From assembly GCF_037102585.1 (NCBI RefSeq), contig NW_027043819.1, positions 310,001-374,000 on the forward strand: 64,000 nucleotides of DNA, given 5' to 3'. The notes below the pieces were generated by a model. The model worked only from the letters and a program-made list of their open reading frames with translations. It ran no database searches and had not been told where the DNA came from. Made by a program: the position numbers and the translations under genes. This DNA comes from Saccharomycopsis crataegensis (taxonomy: Eukaryota; Ascomycota; Saccharomycetes; Ascoideales; Saccharomycopsidaceae). Below are positions 31,295-42,000 of this stretch, piece by piece (the stretch's first letter is position 1; the number at the start of each line of letters is the position of its first letter).

Positions 31295-33475
31295 ATGGTT
31301 GCCGAAGAATTGGTAGCATGGGATAAGAAGCCCGCAATACCACAGGTAACATTCCGCTCAATAGTGGCTGGTCTTACAATCGGCTCGCTAGTTCTTATAT
31401 CCAACTTTCAATTTGGCTTGCAAACTGGTTGGGTATCAATGATGTCTTTACCATCTGCATTGTTAGGCTTTGCTGTTTTCAGGTCACTTTCAAATAATCT
31501 TGGTTATCCATTTACCGATGTCGAAAATGTATTTGTTCAGAGTATCAGTGTTAGCGTTGGAACAGGACCTCTCTGTTTTTCTTTTGTGGGGATAATTCCA
31601 GCAATTGAGAAGTTTTTGACTCCCGAAGAAACAGGCTTGGGTCATAGCATAACATTTTCAATTAAGGATTTGATCGTTTGGAGCACTGGATTAGGCTTCT
31701 TTGGGATTTTTTTTGCCATTCCTCTTAGAAAGCAGGTAGTTGTGAAGGAAAAGCTTCCATTTCCCTCAGGCTCGGCAACTGCCACTCTAATTTCCGTTTT
31801 ACACAATACTGAAATAAATGAACAAGTTCCAAGTTTTACCAGTGGTACATTCAGCGGAGAACATAATCAGGGAGTGAAGTATAGACAAACAAGATTAACA
31901 GAAAGTAATCTAAATACAGAAGAGTATGAGCCGCAGTCTACTAATAATAACGACCCGGATAATCGCATTTCAAGAACCACTTCTAATTTGTTAGAATCAC
32001 AATCATTAATTGAATTAAAACAACTGGAAATTTATAGCAAAAACCTAAAAAATTTGGTATTCACATTTTCTATATCTTCGTTATACACAGTCTTTTCATA
32101 TTTTGTTCCGGTTATTAGAAGTTTACCTATATTTGGCCACAACATGTCAGTTAATCATCTCTGGAATTTCCAACCCTCGCCTGCATATGTTGGCCAGGGA
32201 ATAATCATGGGATTGCCGACAGTTTCATACATGCTATTTGGGGCCATTTTAGGTTGGGGAATCCTAGCGCCAATGGTGCAACATTTTGGTTGGGCGGATG
32301 GCCCAATTGGTGATTGGAAAACAGGTGCCCAAGGTTGGATTCTTTGGATTAGTTTGAGTGTGATGGTTAGCGACAGTATTGTTTCCTTCTTGTCTATTGT
32401 CATTAAAACATGCGTAAATTATCTTAAATCAAAACAAAATAAGAAAAATGAATACGATGATGCCACCCAAGGGTTAATTGATTACCGTCAGCAACGAGGT
32501 ATATCGTCAGATGAAGATGAAAGAAATGCTACTTACCACGGTCAAAACCAAGAAAATCTTTCGGATGCAGCAGAAATCCAGCAAGAAGAGGAGTTTTCCG
32601 ATGTGGATGCCAAGTTTTTGGTATCAAATACAGTTACAGTTACTGGTATCATAATCTCTAGCATTGTTTGTGTGATTTCAATCAAGTATCTTTTCAAAGA
32701 CATTAGTGTTTATCCAATTTTTTGGTCAATTGTCTTGGCATTCTTTCTCTCAATATTGGCCGTCAGAGCCCTTGGTGAGACTGATTTGAATCCGGTGAGT
32801 GGTATAGGAAAGTTGTCGCAGTTATTCATTGCATTGCTTGTCTCAAAGTCACATCCTTCCAGGATTTTAATCAACTTGGTTGCTGGAGGTATTGCTGAAG
32901 CAGGTGCTCAACAAGCTGGTGATTTAATGCAAGATTTAAAGACGGGTCATTTGATTGGCGCTCTGCCGAAGTGTCAATTTTATGCCCAATTGATTGGTAC
33001 TGTCTGGTCAGTTATTTTATCTTCAATAATGTACAAGGTTTACAATTTGGTGTACAATATCCCAAATGACTTATTCAGAATTCCAACAGCAATTATCTGG
33101 CTCGATTGTGCGAGATTAGTGACCGGACAAGGGTTGCCAGATCATGTTTTTGAATTTGCAGTAGTAATGGCAATCATATTCGGTGTCATTGCTATTCTTA
33201 AAAATACTATCCCACCATCCCATAAACATTATGGAAAATTAATTTGGTTGCCTAGTGGAGTGCCAGTGGGAATAGGATTGTATAATATTCCGTCATTCAC
33301 CTTAGCGAGGTTCATCGGGGGATTGGTAGCCTACTTCTGGCTAAAACGTCATCAGAAAGAAGGGGAAAACCGAAAGGTTGATATGATTATTTTTAGTTCA
33401 GGATTGGTTTTAGGTGAAGGTTTATTTGGTATAGTCAATATGATTATGGCTAATATTGATGTACCACATTTATAA
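31295..33475 (+). CDS. OPT-family oligopeptide/metal-peptide transporter (YGL114W type), 726 aa
   Basis: Polytopic transporter with about 12-14 predicted membrane segments, split by a hydrophilic loop (about residues 180-245) and a second, acidic loop (about 375-440). Seen: TFRSIVAGLTIGSLVLISNFQFGLQTGW at the start (quoted in part: GSLVLISNFQFGLQTGW), LPFPSGSATATLI, GQGIIMGLPTVSYMLFGAILGWG, DLNPVSGIGKLSQL, GGIAEAGAQQAGDLMQDLKTGHLIGA and LPDHVFEFAVVMA, which are typical of the OPT superfamily branch containing S. cerevisiae YGL114W. Physiological substrate is unknown for this branch. One of its two CTG codons falls in the LIGA-x-PKCQFYAQ motif where relatives usually have Ser or Pro. Confidence 0.85.
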   Translation: MVAEELVAWDKKPAIPQVTFRSIVAGLTIGSLVLISNFQFGLQTGWVSMMSLPSALLGFAVFRSLSNNLGYPFTDVENVFVQSISVSVGTGPLCFSFVGIIPAIEKFLTPEETGLGHSITFSIKDLIVWSTGLGFFGIFFAIPLRKQVVVKEKLPFPSGSATATLISVLHNTEINEQVPSFTSGTFSGEHNQGVKYRQTRLTESNLNTEEYEPQSTNNNDPDNRISRTTSNLLESQSLIELKQLEIYSKNLKNLVFTFSISSLYTVFSYFVPVIRSLPIFGHNMSVNHLWNFQPSPAYVGQGIIMGLPTVSYMLFGAILGWGILAPMVQHFGWADGPIGDWKTGAQGWILWISLSVMVSDSIVSFLSIVIKTCVNYLKSKQNKKNEYDDATQGLIDYRQQRGISSDEDERNATYHGQNQENLSDAAEIQQEEEFSDVDAKFLVSNTVTVTGIIISSIVCVISIKYLFKDISVYPIFWSIVLAFFLSILAVRALGETDLNPVSGIGKLSQLFIALLVSKSHPSRILINLVAGGIAEAGAQQAGDLMQDLKTGHLIGALPKCQFYAQLIGTVWSVILSSIMYKVYNLVYNIPNDLFRIPTAIIWLDCARLVTGQGLPDHVFEFAVVMAIIFGVIAILKNTIPPSHKHYGKLIWLPSGVPVGIGLYNIPSFTLARFIGGLVAYFWLKRHQKEGENRKVDMIIFSSGLVLGEGLFGIVNMIMANIDVPHL

Positions 33476-33845
33476 TGTGATGACTGACGAATTTAAGTAT
33501 TTTTATAATCCAATTTGGTATTATTAATGGCATGAAATATATTTACTTTTTTTGTTGTTATTTATATTAATATTTTTGTAACCATTTTACTTTCGATTTT
33601 GGGATTTTCCATTCCAATTTCTGCATTATAATACTACAAATTAGTTTGCATTCTCTGTCAAATCTGAAAAATTAGTCAAAAAAAAAAACCAAAGCCAAAG
33701 AGAACAAATAAAGATAAAAACAAAGAAAACTTAATAAAAAGATGTACGATGAAAAAAAAAAGTGAAATTAAAAATAAAAAATGGCATAGTCGGGACGTAG
33801 GTATCATAAGCAAGGAAAGATACTGAAATCCGTTAAAACAGACTA
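33476..33845. other. Intergenic spacer between convergent OPT and SNF4 genes
   Basis: 370 bp, very AT-rich, with A-rich stretches near 33680-33780; shared 3' region, nothing else seen. Confidence 0.5.
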
Positions 33846-34841
33846 TTAGGATAAGATTTCATCATCATTGCTGAACAACAAATACCTCAAGATATCACTT
33901 AAGGTTAGAACCCCTACAACTCCAGATGCTTCATTGACTATAAACAAACGATGTAACTTGGATTTCTTTATAGTGCTCATTATCGTTGCCAAACTATCAT
34001 TTAGAGTGCAGGTGTAAACACCTTCAAAATCGTCAGATCTTCTCATGAGGGCTTCGCCAACAGTAAGAGATAAATCATTATAAATTCCCGCCTTGATTAA
34101 GCCTAACACATCAACAGCTTCATAAACATTAATCAATTTGTCGTTTTCATCAACAATTGGAACAGCAGAGATATTATTTTGTGTCAAGATATGAATGACA
34201 TCCAAGATAGGGGTCTTCAAGTTAGCTTTCACCAAAGTAGTCTTATTCTTATCGCTCACAAACTTAATATCCTTCAAAGGTTTCATTAACATTCTTATTT
34301 CTTTGCAATTTAGCGACACGAATTTCAATATTCTATATTGGGTTAAGACATTGACGATAATTTCTCTATGTGTTAATTTATCTTCATCAATCAAAGGAAT
34401 TCTTCTAGCGTTTGACAACAACATCTTTTCACAAGCTAAAAATAGAGATGTAAAAGGTGGAATCGAGGAGGTTTCGATCTGCTTAAGACCAATGGCCTTT
34501 TCTATATCCTTTAATTCGTTCAAGGTCAATTGGTCAATGAGCTGTATTTGATCCAAGTTTTGTAAATAATATTGAATAACATTTATGAAATCTGCAGAAG
34601 TCAACAATCCTGCAAATCTAGAGGTTTGATTGTTCCAGAGAGGAGCGGATACGATAGAATTTTGTAATAAGATATTGAGAGATTTCTTCACCAGCAATGA
34701 AGTATCCAACACTATCAAACGGAAAGACACAGGCAAAACATCATAAGAAGATTTTGATTTTAAAAATAGCCTTATCCCTTGAATAGCTTTGTGCTGCTCC
34801 TGGTTTATGTACTTTTCTGTTTCCTCTGTGGTGGTAGACAT
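33846..34841 (-). CDS. SNF4: AMPK gamma subunit Snf4, 331 aa
   Basis: Nucleotide-sensing regulatory subunit of the Snf1 kinase, which derepresses genes on glucose limitation. Four CBS repeats are visible. Highly conserved segments include SYDVLPVSFRLIVLDTSL, NSIVSAPLWNNQTSRFAGLL, DFINVIQYY, RIPLIDEDKLTHREIIVNVL, LTQYRILKFV, DVLGLIKAGIYNDLSLTVGE and RRSDDFEGVYTCT, then GVLTLSDILRYLLF. The match to S. cerevisiae Snf4 (322 aa) is close along the full length. The start at 34841 gives MSTTTEETEKYINQEQHKAI. It is divergent from RPC53. Confidence 0.97.
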   Translation of the reverse strand: MSTTTEETEKYINQEQHKAIQGIRLFLKSKSSYDVLPVSFRLIVLDTSLLVKKSLNILLQNSIVSAPLWNNQTSRFAGLLTSADFINVIQYYLQNLDQIQLIDQLTLNELKDIEKAIGLKQIETSSIPPFTSLFLACEKMLLSNARRIPLIDEDKLTHREIIVNVLTQYRILKFVSLNCKEIRMLMKPLKDIKFVSDKNKTTLVKANLKTPILDVIHILTQNNISAVPIVDENDKLINVYEAVDVLGLIKAGIYNDLSLTVGEALMRRSDDFEGVYTCTLNDSLATIMSTIKKSKLHRLFIVNEASGVVGVLTLSDILRYLLFSNDDEILS

Positions 34842-35240
34842 GATACTTCAATACTATTGCTTGTTGGGGATTGTTTGGCGGGGGGGATGCCTGAACTTGA
34901 CATTATTGTCATAATTTGTAGTGGGGTCTTCTAAGCTAGTCACGTGAAGGTTCATGTGATTAAACATCCTAACATTGGGTGTGTGTCTTATTTAGTATAT
35001 TACCTTTTTTGGTCCAAAATTGGTGCTTCAAAGTATTTTTATATTATCTTTCTTTTCAATACAAAGGCGATGAGCTCCTTTAGGTGACATTAGCTTGGTA
35101 GGTTCCGTTTGATGTCCGGATGTTAGGTGTAGAGCCCTTGCAGCAAAAAGCTTTGTAGGAAAAAAAAATTGAGCTCTCATCTTTCTGCCTCTTACATTGG
35201 GGTTGATCGACGGTGATATTTACTTTAATTTCAGTATAGA
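34842..35240. other. Divergent promoter of SNF4 and RPC53
   Basis: 399 bp. Holds a G run (34879-34885), CACGTG at 34941-34946 (Cbf1-type) and a perfect PAC motif at 35067-35076. Confidence 0.6.
35067..35076 (+). promoter_or_regulatory. PAC motif GCGATGAGCT upstream of RPC53
   Basis: Exact match to the PAC (polymerase A and C) consensus GCGATGAGMT, 165 bp before the RPC53 ATG. PAC was defined upstream of Pol I and Pol III subunit genes, is recognised by Dot6/Tod6 repressors in S. cerevisiae, and the downstream gene here is a Pol III subunit. Confidence 0.75.
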
Positions 35241-36458
35241 ATGTCTTCCGGAGGATCTGGCCACTCAAGACTAGAGTCTTTAAACAGAAAAAGCTCGGCA
35301 ACTACAGGTAAGCCTAAAGCTGGTTTGAAATTCAAACCTAAAGTTGTGGCAAGAAGATCTGAAAAGGATAGAGCTAGTGATGCGCCAGTAATCAAGGATG
35401 AATCAAAGTTCGATAGTAAAGGGAAGAATTTTAGAGGTGGAAGAGGTGGAAGAGGTGGTGCTCGTGGTAGAGGCGGTAGAGGCGGTATGCGTGGTGGTAG
35501 AGGGATGGTAAAGACAGAAATGATTTCATCAGGTCCATTGTCATCAGCAACATTTACAGACTCTGGGCTTGGAAGTACTATGATCCATTCTTTGTCACCA
35601 ACCCCTGAATATTTCCAATCAATTAGAAAAGAAGCTCGTTCTCGAAGTGCAACTGCAGGTGCAGAAAGCGATGATGAAGATTCCTCAAAGATTGATATGG
35701 ATACAGACTTGAATGTAGGCGAAGAAGATGCATTCACTAGTTTATTTCCTATTAGACCACAACAATTCAGTAAACTAAGTGAGGATTACAGCGATGAAGC
35801 TTCAAATATTAATAATCCTATGGAGGTTCGTTCGGTGTCTCCTGAATCCAACAGCGGAGATGAATCAGCCAAACAAACAGTAGAGGATGTTGATGATCTA
35901 GATGCTGAAGACTCTGAATTACAACTCTTGGCAGAGAATATCCAGATTATGAAATTAGTAGAGGCATACTCCAAGACAGATAAATCAAATGCAGGTATTA
36001 ATGAAGAGAGTGATGATAGTGAAAAGAAAGATAAAGAAAAGCTTGCTAGTAAGAGTTTGAAAAAGCCAAATGAAGAATTCATGTTGCTTCAACTTCCTAA
36101 TTTCCTACCGGAATTTAAAAGCTCCGATGATATGGACATTGATGAGCAAACTTCAAAAGAAGATCTTATTAAAAAGGCAGCTACACAAAAGGGCAAGATT
36201 GGAACCTTGAAGGTTCATAAGTCAGGTAAAGTTATCATGCAAATTGGTGATATTGCTTTAGACATTGTTAAAAGTCCTACCATCGGGTTCCTACAAGATA
36301 TTGTGTTGTGTGATCTTCCAAAACCAAAGCTGAAGGAAAGTAAGAGGGTCGAAGGAGATAATGAAGAAGATCAAGAACCAAAAAAACAGGAAGCAAATAT
36401 GTTTCAGCTTGGTCAAGTTGGCCATAAGCTTGTGACTATACCGCACATTATGGAATAA
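35241..36458 (+). CDS. RPC53: RNA polymerase III subunit C4 (Rpc53), 405 aa
   Basis: Forms the TFIIF-like Rpc37-Rpc53 subcomplex of Pol III, active in initiation, termination and reinitiation. Seen: a basic N-terminus with an RGG-like block (RGGRGGRGGARGRGGRGGMR, about residues 64-84), acidic phosphorylatable stretches in the middle, and the conserved C-terminal RPC4 domain (about 275-405): KIGTLKVHKSGKVIMQIGDI, ALDIVKSPTIGFLQDIV, and FQLGQVGHKLVTIPHIME at the end. Length is close to S. cerevisiae Rpc53 (422 aa). The start at 35241 (MSSGGSGHSRLESL) is the first ATG of the frame. Confidence 0.92.
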   Translation: MSSGGSGHSRLESLNRKSSATTGKPKAGLKFKPKVVARRSEKDRASDAPVIKDESKFDSKGKNFRGGRGGRGGARGRGGRGGMRGGRGMVKTEMISSGPLSSATFTDSGLGSTMIHSLSPTPEYFQSIRKEARSRSATAGAESDDEDSSKIDMDTDLNVGEEDAFTSLFPIRPQQFSKLSEDYSDEASNINNPMEVRSVSPESNSGDESAKQTVEDVDDLDAEDSELQLLAENIQIMKLVEAYSKTDKSNAGINEESDDSEKKDKEKLASKSLKKPNEEFMLLQLPNFLPEFKSSDDMDIDEQTSKEDLIKKAATQKGKIGTLKVHKSGKVIMQIGDIALDIVKSPTIGFLQDIVLCDLPKPKLKESKRVEGDNEEDQEPKKQEANMFQLGQVGHKLVTIPHIME

Positions 36459-37392
36459 ACCTTGTAATTTTACTTAATGACAATTAATTTTAGTTTTTTA
36501 ATTGAATTGTTTGATGGTATTGTAGTGTATGTTGCTATTAATAAAAGAAATGATGAACTGTTTTCCATGCTCTTATTGAATTTTTTAGATTATAAACATT
36601 GAGCAGAAGGTAATTCCACGAAATGCAGTGGATTCATCATCAGAAGCAAGCAATATCCAAAACATTGTAGTACATGGCTCTTCCATTTTGAAGAATGATC
36701 ACCAATCCTCTCGAAGGAGCAAATGTAGCCTTAGTAGATCATTTAGAGAATTTGATCTTCTTTTTTTTTCTATGGTTCTATTTGTCCCTTTTTCCAGAGA
36801 ATAACGATGATTAGCGAAGTGGAAATCAGTGATGTTACAATGAAATTTCAATAAAAATAATAACATGTTGCTAATGTGTCTATTTGAGAAATCTTAGAGG
36901 TCAAAAAGAAAAACACTGAAGTTTTTACCAATTTATATTTGGTCATGTCACTTCTAATAAATAGAGCTGAAGTCGCGTGAAAAAAAGCTTGAATACGTCA
37001 TTTCAGATGCAAAATTGTATACTCATGGTCTGATCTCTCTTTCATGCATATTTTTGTTCCGAATCATAACATCTATGGATCTCCGTGAGATATTGAATAC
37101 TGTTTTCGGAGTTTGGCTAAAGCGACGTTATTATTTCTTTGAAAAATTAGATAAAACTGAATCTGATGCATGTTGAGAGTTATTGTTACACGTGATGAGA
37201 CGCGTAATTTTTTTATTTTTTTTTGCTGCTTATTTGTTATGTTCCCATAATACACCCTACTCATTGAATTTCCAATGACAAAGTAATATAATAAAATCTC
37301 AGATATGAATAGAGCGGCTAGGCAAGCATACAGACTACGAGGATCAGCGTGGGTATTACTATTTTGATATTTTTTCTGACCGGTGAGAAGAT
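36459..37392. other. Intergenic spacer between RPC53 and AME1
   Basis: 934 bp without a supported gene, AT-rich. The AME1-proximal part has CACGTG at 37189-37194 and ACGCGT at 37200-37205, followed by T runs. Confidence 0.55.
37189..37205. promoter_or_regulatory. E-box (CACGTG) and MCB (ACGCGT) pair upstream of AME1
   Basis: CACGTG at 37189-37194 and ACGCGT at 37200-37205, about 190-200 bp before the AME1 ATG. The hexamers match Cbf1 and MBF sites; cell-cycle control of a kinetochore gene would make sense. Confidence 0.45.
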
Positions 37393-38922
37393 ATGTATAC
37401 TAACATGGTGAGCAGCAAGAGGGTTGTGGAAACCGATGATTTAGTGCTTCATGATGAATCTAGTACTTCAAGCTCGGAATTTGAAGGTGAGAGAACCAGG
37501 GTGGCTAAATCGCTCTCGAATATATCGATATCTAATCGTACGATTGATGATAGTAGTGGTGATGATGAATCAAATGCATCTCTAATAATCCGCGGCACAC
37601 CAAGAAGATCACTGATCTATAAAGTTGCAAAACACATGTCTACCCCGAGCGCCCAGAAACCTGAATCAGATACATCTCTAATAATTCGCAGCACACCAAG
37701 AAGATCACTGATCTATAGAGTTGCAAAGCCCATGTATACCCCAAGTGTCCAGAAGCCAAAGACGGTAATTGGAGGTATCACACCAAAGACTTCTAACTTA
37801 ACCCCGAGTAAAATAAGACTGGGCGCCAGCTCCGCAATCATAACCCCCAAGGCAAACCAGCTTTCAAGTCCCAGTTCAATACAGTTTTCAACTCCCAAGT
37901 CAAAAGTTTCATCAAGTCGAAAGTCTCGTAAATCTTTGACTAATTCTTTGAATCTTGCAAAGAGTTTAATGAAAAATCGTTCTGATACTTTCATTTCTAG
38001 TCCTTTGCTATCAACGCGGGCGAAGAAGACAGCGAAAAAGGTGATTCTTCCTCCAAATAGACATTTTACCGAAGATGAGACAAGTATGGCCATTGATGAT
38101 AGCGAGTACATCGGGAGTTTTAATAAGCTAACTATCCTGAAACCTTCAAAGAACTCTACCAGAAGAACATCAAGCAGCCCTGTCACAAAATCATCGAATA
38201 ACACCTTTAGCAATTCCGTAATACAGCCAGTTCGCACACAAGTTACATCCAGAAATACCAACAATATCACAAAGAAAAAGACTGGGAAAAAACGTGCTCG
38301 TGCTCAGAATGCAGCTTCCTATAATGTTATACAACCAGATGCACCGAAATCATTTGAAATCGAGGTCCATAGGCTCGCCAAAGATCTTAATGGTAAGCGT
38401 GTCAAGCTAAATTCATTGGATGTCATATCAACCGCAATATTTGAGCATTTGAAAAGACACGAACACAAAGGCCATGAAAAATTGGTTCAAAGGTATACTG
38501 AGCTTCTTTATGATTCTGTTTTGAGGATTCTAGACTTAAATCTCGTATTGTCAAACCTTACGTCAAATTTGAAGGAAATTTCGACGAAAAAACTCAAACT
38601 TAGAGCGGAAATATTTAAAATGAGGGAGCAAAACTCGAAAAACGTAAATCATCAATTGGAACTACTTCGATATAAAAACATAAACTTGAAGGAAAATAAC
38701 ATACAAGTAGCTAAGTTGAGTCTGCAGCTACATAACCTTAGAAGAATTTCAAGGAGTCCTAGTGAATTCTCGGGAAATCCTAAGCAGGTAGACGTCAACG
38801 AAATTAAAGTGAAGCTTTCTGAACTAAGGGAGCTCATTTCTCCATGTTCGGGTATATTAAATCGTCTCAAGGGCCTAAATGGAACCCTAAACAGAATTAA
38901 TGAAGATATTACGAATAATTAG
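37393..38922 (+). CDS. AME1: Inner-kinetochore COMA subunit Ame1 (CENP-U-like), 509 aa
   Basis: Identified from the C-terminal third. KLNSLDVISTAIFEHL near residue 340, followed by a long coiled coil (about 380-455, ILDLNLVLSNLTSNLKEI) and a C-terminal LRELISPCSGILNRLKGLNG, then LNRINEDI, align in order with S. cerevisiae Ame1 ([49 protein letters not shown]). Ame1-Okp1 links centromeric nucleosomes to the Mis12 complex. The N-terminal half is Ser/Thr/Arg-rich and disordered, with two tandem copies of a 32-residue block containing TPRRS. It is longer than S. cerevisiae Ame1 (324 aa). Start at ATG 37393; a second in-frame ATG lies four codons on. Similarity is limited, so the call is moderate. 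Confidence 0.62.
   Translation: MYTNMVSSKRVVETDDLVLHDESSTSSSEFEGERTRVAKSLSNISISNRTIDDSSGDDESNASLIIRGTPRRSLIYKVAKHMSTPSAQKPESDTSLIIRSTPRRSLIYRVAKPMYTPSVQKPKTVIGGITPKTSNLTPSKIRLGASSAIITPKANQLSSPSSIQFSTPKSKVSSSRKSRKSLTNSLNLAKSLMKNRSDTFISSPLLSTRAKKTAKKVILPPNRHFTEDETSMAIDDSEYIGSFNKLTILKPSKNSTRRTSSSPVTKSSNNTFSNSVIQPVRTQVTSRNTNNITKKKTGKKRARAQNAASYNVIQPDAPKSFEIEVHRLAKDLNGKRVKLNSLDVISTAIFEHLKRHEHKGHEKLVQRYTELLYDSVLRILDLNLVLSNLTSNLKEISTKKLKLRAEIFKMREQNSKNVNHQLELLRYKNINLKENNIQVAKLSLQLHNLRRISRSPSEFSGNPKQVDVNEIKVKLSELRELISPCSGILNRLKGLNGTLNRINEDITNN
37579..37758 (+). repeat. Two tandem 96-bp repeats in AME1 coding sequence
   Basis: Copy 1 begins at 37579 and copy 2 at 37675. Each encodes SLIIR-x-TPRRS-x-IY-x-VAK and ends at TPS-x-QKP; the two differ at a minority of positions. 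Confidence 0.9.
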
Positions 38923-39021
38923 TCTTTTTTTAAAAAAATCGTTGATAAAATTATTTTGATTTATTCATCACATTTTGATACTATGTTAATACGTAAACAA
39001 AAATTTGGCGAAATGCCTACT

Positions 39022-42000
39022 TCAAAAGTCACCTCTATAATTAGTCAAGGAGCTCAACAATAAAAACAAATCGCTCAATTTGTGTAATCCTGACACAGAA
39101 ATGTCATCTTGGCGAAGCTCTGAATTCTCTAATAGAACTTCTCTCTTCATAATACCCGTAAACAAACGATTATTCTTGATCAACAAACATTTCACATTTT
39201 CAATCAATTTGCGATTTGATGGCCCAACGCTCACCAAAACTGCAGCAATCAATTGGAAGACGGGAACAAATAATTCAAATAATGATATCTCAGTACTTGA
39301 AGAATTGTTGTTCGAGATGTTCTTTCTCAAATTCAATGGGTTATCGAGACTCAATCTGATACTGAGATGTCTGGAACTTTCATTCTGACTAGCAATTGTA
39401 ACTCCGTCGTGGTCATTTTCAAATTGATCTAGAATAATATTCATTCCCATGTCAGGGTCAACAGATAAGATCGTCAAAGAGCCCAAAGTTTTGAAAATAT
39501 CCAACTGGATCAAATGATTTGAGCCACCTTTGGTTTCAGCAACTCTCGTCAAGAATGACAATGTGGCCTTAAACGCCGTCAATTCATAAAGTAAAGAGTT
39601 TAGAGTAACCCCATTACTTGCACTTCTATTGTCTTTGGTCAATGATAACAAAACATCGGTCCGAGTGATAGATCTAATCAACATCAATAAAAAGTTGTTA
39701 TTATTAACGAGGTAGTTCACAAGGAAGTTAATCTTGTTCACGTTCAGACTACCACTCCCATTCTTATCACCTAGTTTACCTGAGACATCTATGTTGCTTA
39801 ATCTGCAAAGAGACTCTAGTAATATCAAAGCGGTAACTCTACTTGAATCATCACCATTATTAATATCGCCACAAATAGCTGATAAAATCTTATCACTTGA
39901 GAATTTAATACTTTTGATTAACCTGGCAACAAAATCTACCTCATTTGCAGAAACAATTCCCTTGTCACCCTTATTGAGAACCCACAACAAAAACTTGTTC
40001 ATCAATGCATATAAATCAGATCTCAAAGTTGCATCCAGATTCTTGTTCAAAATGCCTCTGACGCATGTTTGAAATACGGGATAAAGTCTTTCATATAATG
40101 TGGTCATATCCGGATTTCCATTTCCATCGACCTTATTTTGCTCCAGTATTATTACCTTCTCGACAGATTCTGTATAAACACTAAATAGCATCAATGAAAG
40201 TGAAACAAATTCCTTGGAGATATTGATATCATAATCATAATAGCTATTAATTTTTGGAACAATTGTCTCAAAAACTGAAAGAATAAACTCAACTTTTGTG
40301 TAATAATTATTAACTTTATTGTCAAGCAATATTAGTTGGATCAACTGAACCCAGGAGTGCAAGCAGTTCAATTGGTAGTTTTTAAAATCATGTGTAGCTT
40401 GAGCATTGATCATCAACTTCTTAATCAATTCCTTCTCCTGCACCACTAACAATTGATTAGAGAACAGTGGAGACTCCTTACTAAAAGCTGATGGCAAGTT
40501 ATTCAGAGTGATATTAGTGTTAGCAGCCATACTATAACCGAACAGAGGCTTGTTAGCGGCTGCAGGCTTTTCTTGATTAGCCTTCTCTTTTTCCGCTTGA
40601 AGTTCCTTTATATATTTAGCTTCCAAGGTCTTATCTACCAAAGTTTTATCGCTAGTATAAACACCATCACGGGTCATCTTCTTGAGCTTCAAATTCAAGA
40701 TGAATTCTAGAGTGTCCAAATTATAAATTGAGCTGAATGACTCATTTTTATATTGTGTACCATGTAAGCACCAATCAGCTCTTGGTATGCCTCTATCCAG
40801 GAAAATATACTTCAAGTTCAAATTATCAAAGAATTTCACCCCATTGGAAATATCATTTACGGCAGAAGTAGTCTTGATATTAAGCTCAAGAGTGTCTAAA
40901 AATGACAAGACCTTAGGAGAGCCATCACTGCTTGCGATCAACATCTTAATCACATTATCAAGCTTCATTAGTGATCCCGCTGTATTGTTTGAAATCCGGT
41001 TTAATTCAAGACACAAATATTGCAACAACTCACCTCTACTTTGGTAGAACGACAACAAGCACCCAATAGCAGCTGAGTTAACCACAAATTTATTATCAAG
41101 ATTCTTAAAGTCACTATCAAACAATTGGCCATCAAATCTTGTGGAATCTAATCCGACAAGCAATTCAAAGTTCAAAAGCTTTTCATAGAAATTATATTTC
41201 ATATCCAACAAAACGAGGATCAATGAAGAAGTCAATGGTCTTTTGCATAGTTGTAAGATAATCTTCAAAATTAATGAAGCGAATCTTATTGCTGGATAAC
41301 TCATGTTTTCTGAGTTTTCGGCATTTTGTTCAAGGCAATTCTCAAAGAAGGTCAATAATGAGCCTAATAAAGATCTTGATGATCCAATTGCCCCAATCGA
41401 TTTAAAGGAACCCAAAGAAATTCTTTTTTGGTAGGAAACTTCAAAGCCCAATAAGTAATGTGCAACAGTCATTTCATTACCTGACTCCTGCAAAGCCTCC
41501 ACAAGGAAGTTCAATAGTTTAATCTTCAATTCTAGGTTTCGATCAATTGAATTTTCAGAATAATCGTTGTACTTGTTGTTTTCCACTTCTGTATAAGATG
41601 ATTCAAACTGGTCCACGAACGCCATTCTAATTCTTGCGGATTCATCAATGGTTTCAAAAATAGTTAGTAACCTGTTTCTCTTTATTAATGGTAAATTATT
41701 TGATGCAAGACTGTTTGGAACCAAAAATTGACTTGACTTTGAAATTTGATTCAATAATTCAATACTAGTTGATGAAATTTCAAAAAAATTAGAGCCGACG
41801 TATAATCCAAGATGTCCAATACTTGGCAAATTGAAAGACAAAGCATTATAAAAAGTTTTTAAACCATGTGTTCCAACATCTCCTGGTAAGAAAAATAAAG
41901 ATCTGATATCAGTAACAGCAGACCCACTAAGAGTTTTCGTTTGAGAATTCAATACCTCCCGGGTGATTGCAGGAACAATAATATCAATGTAAGTATTTTC

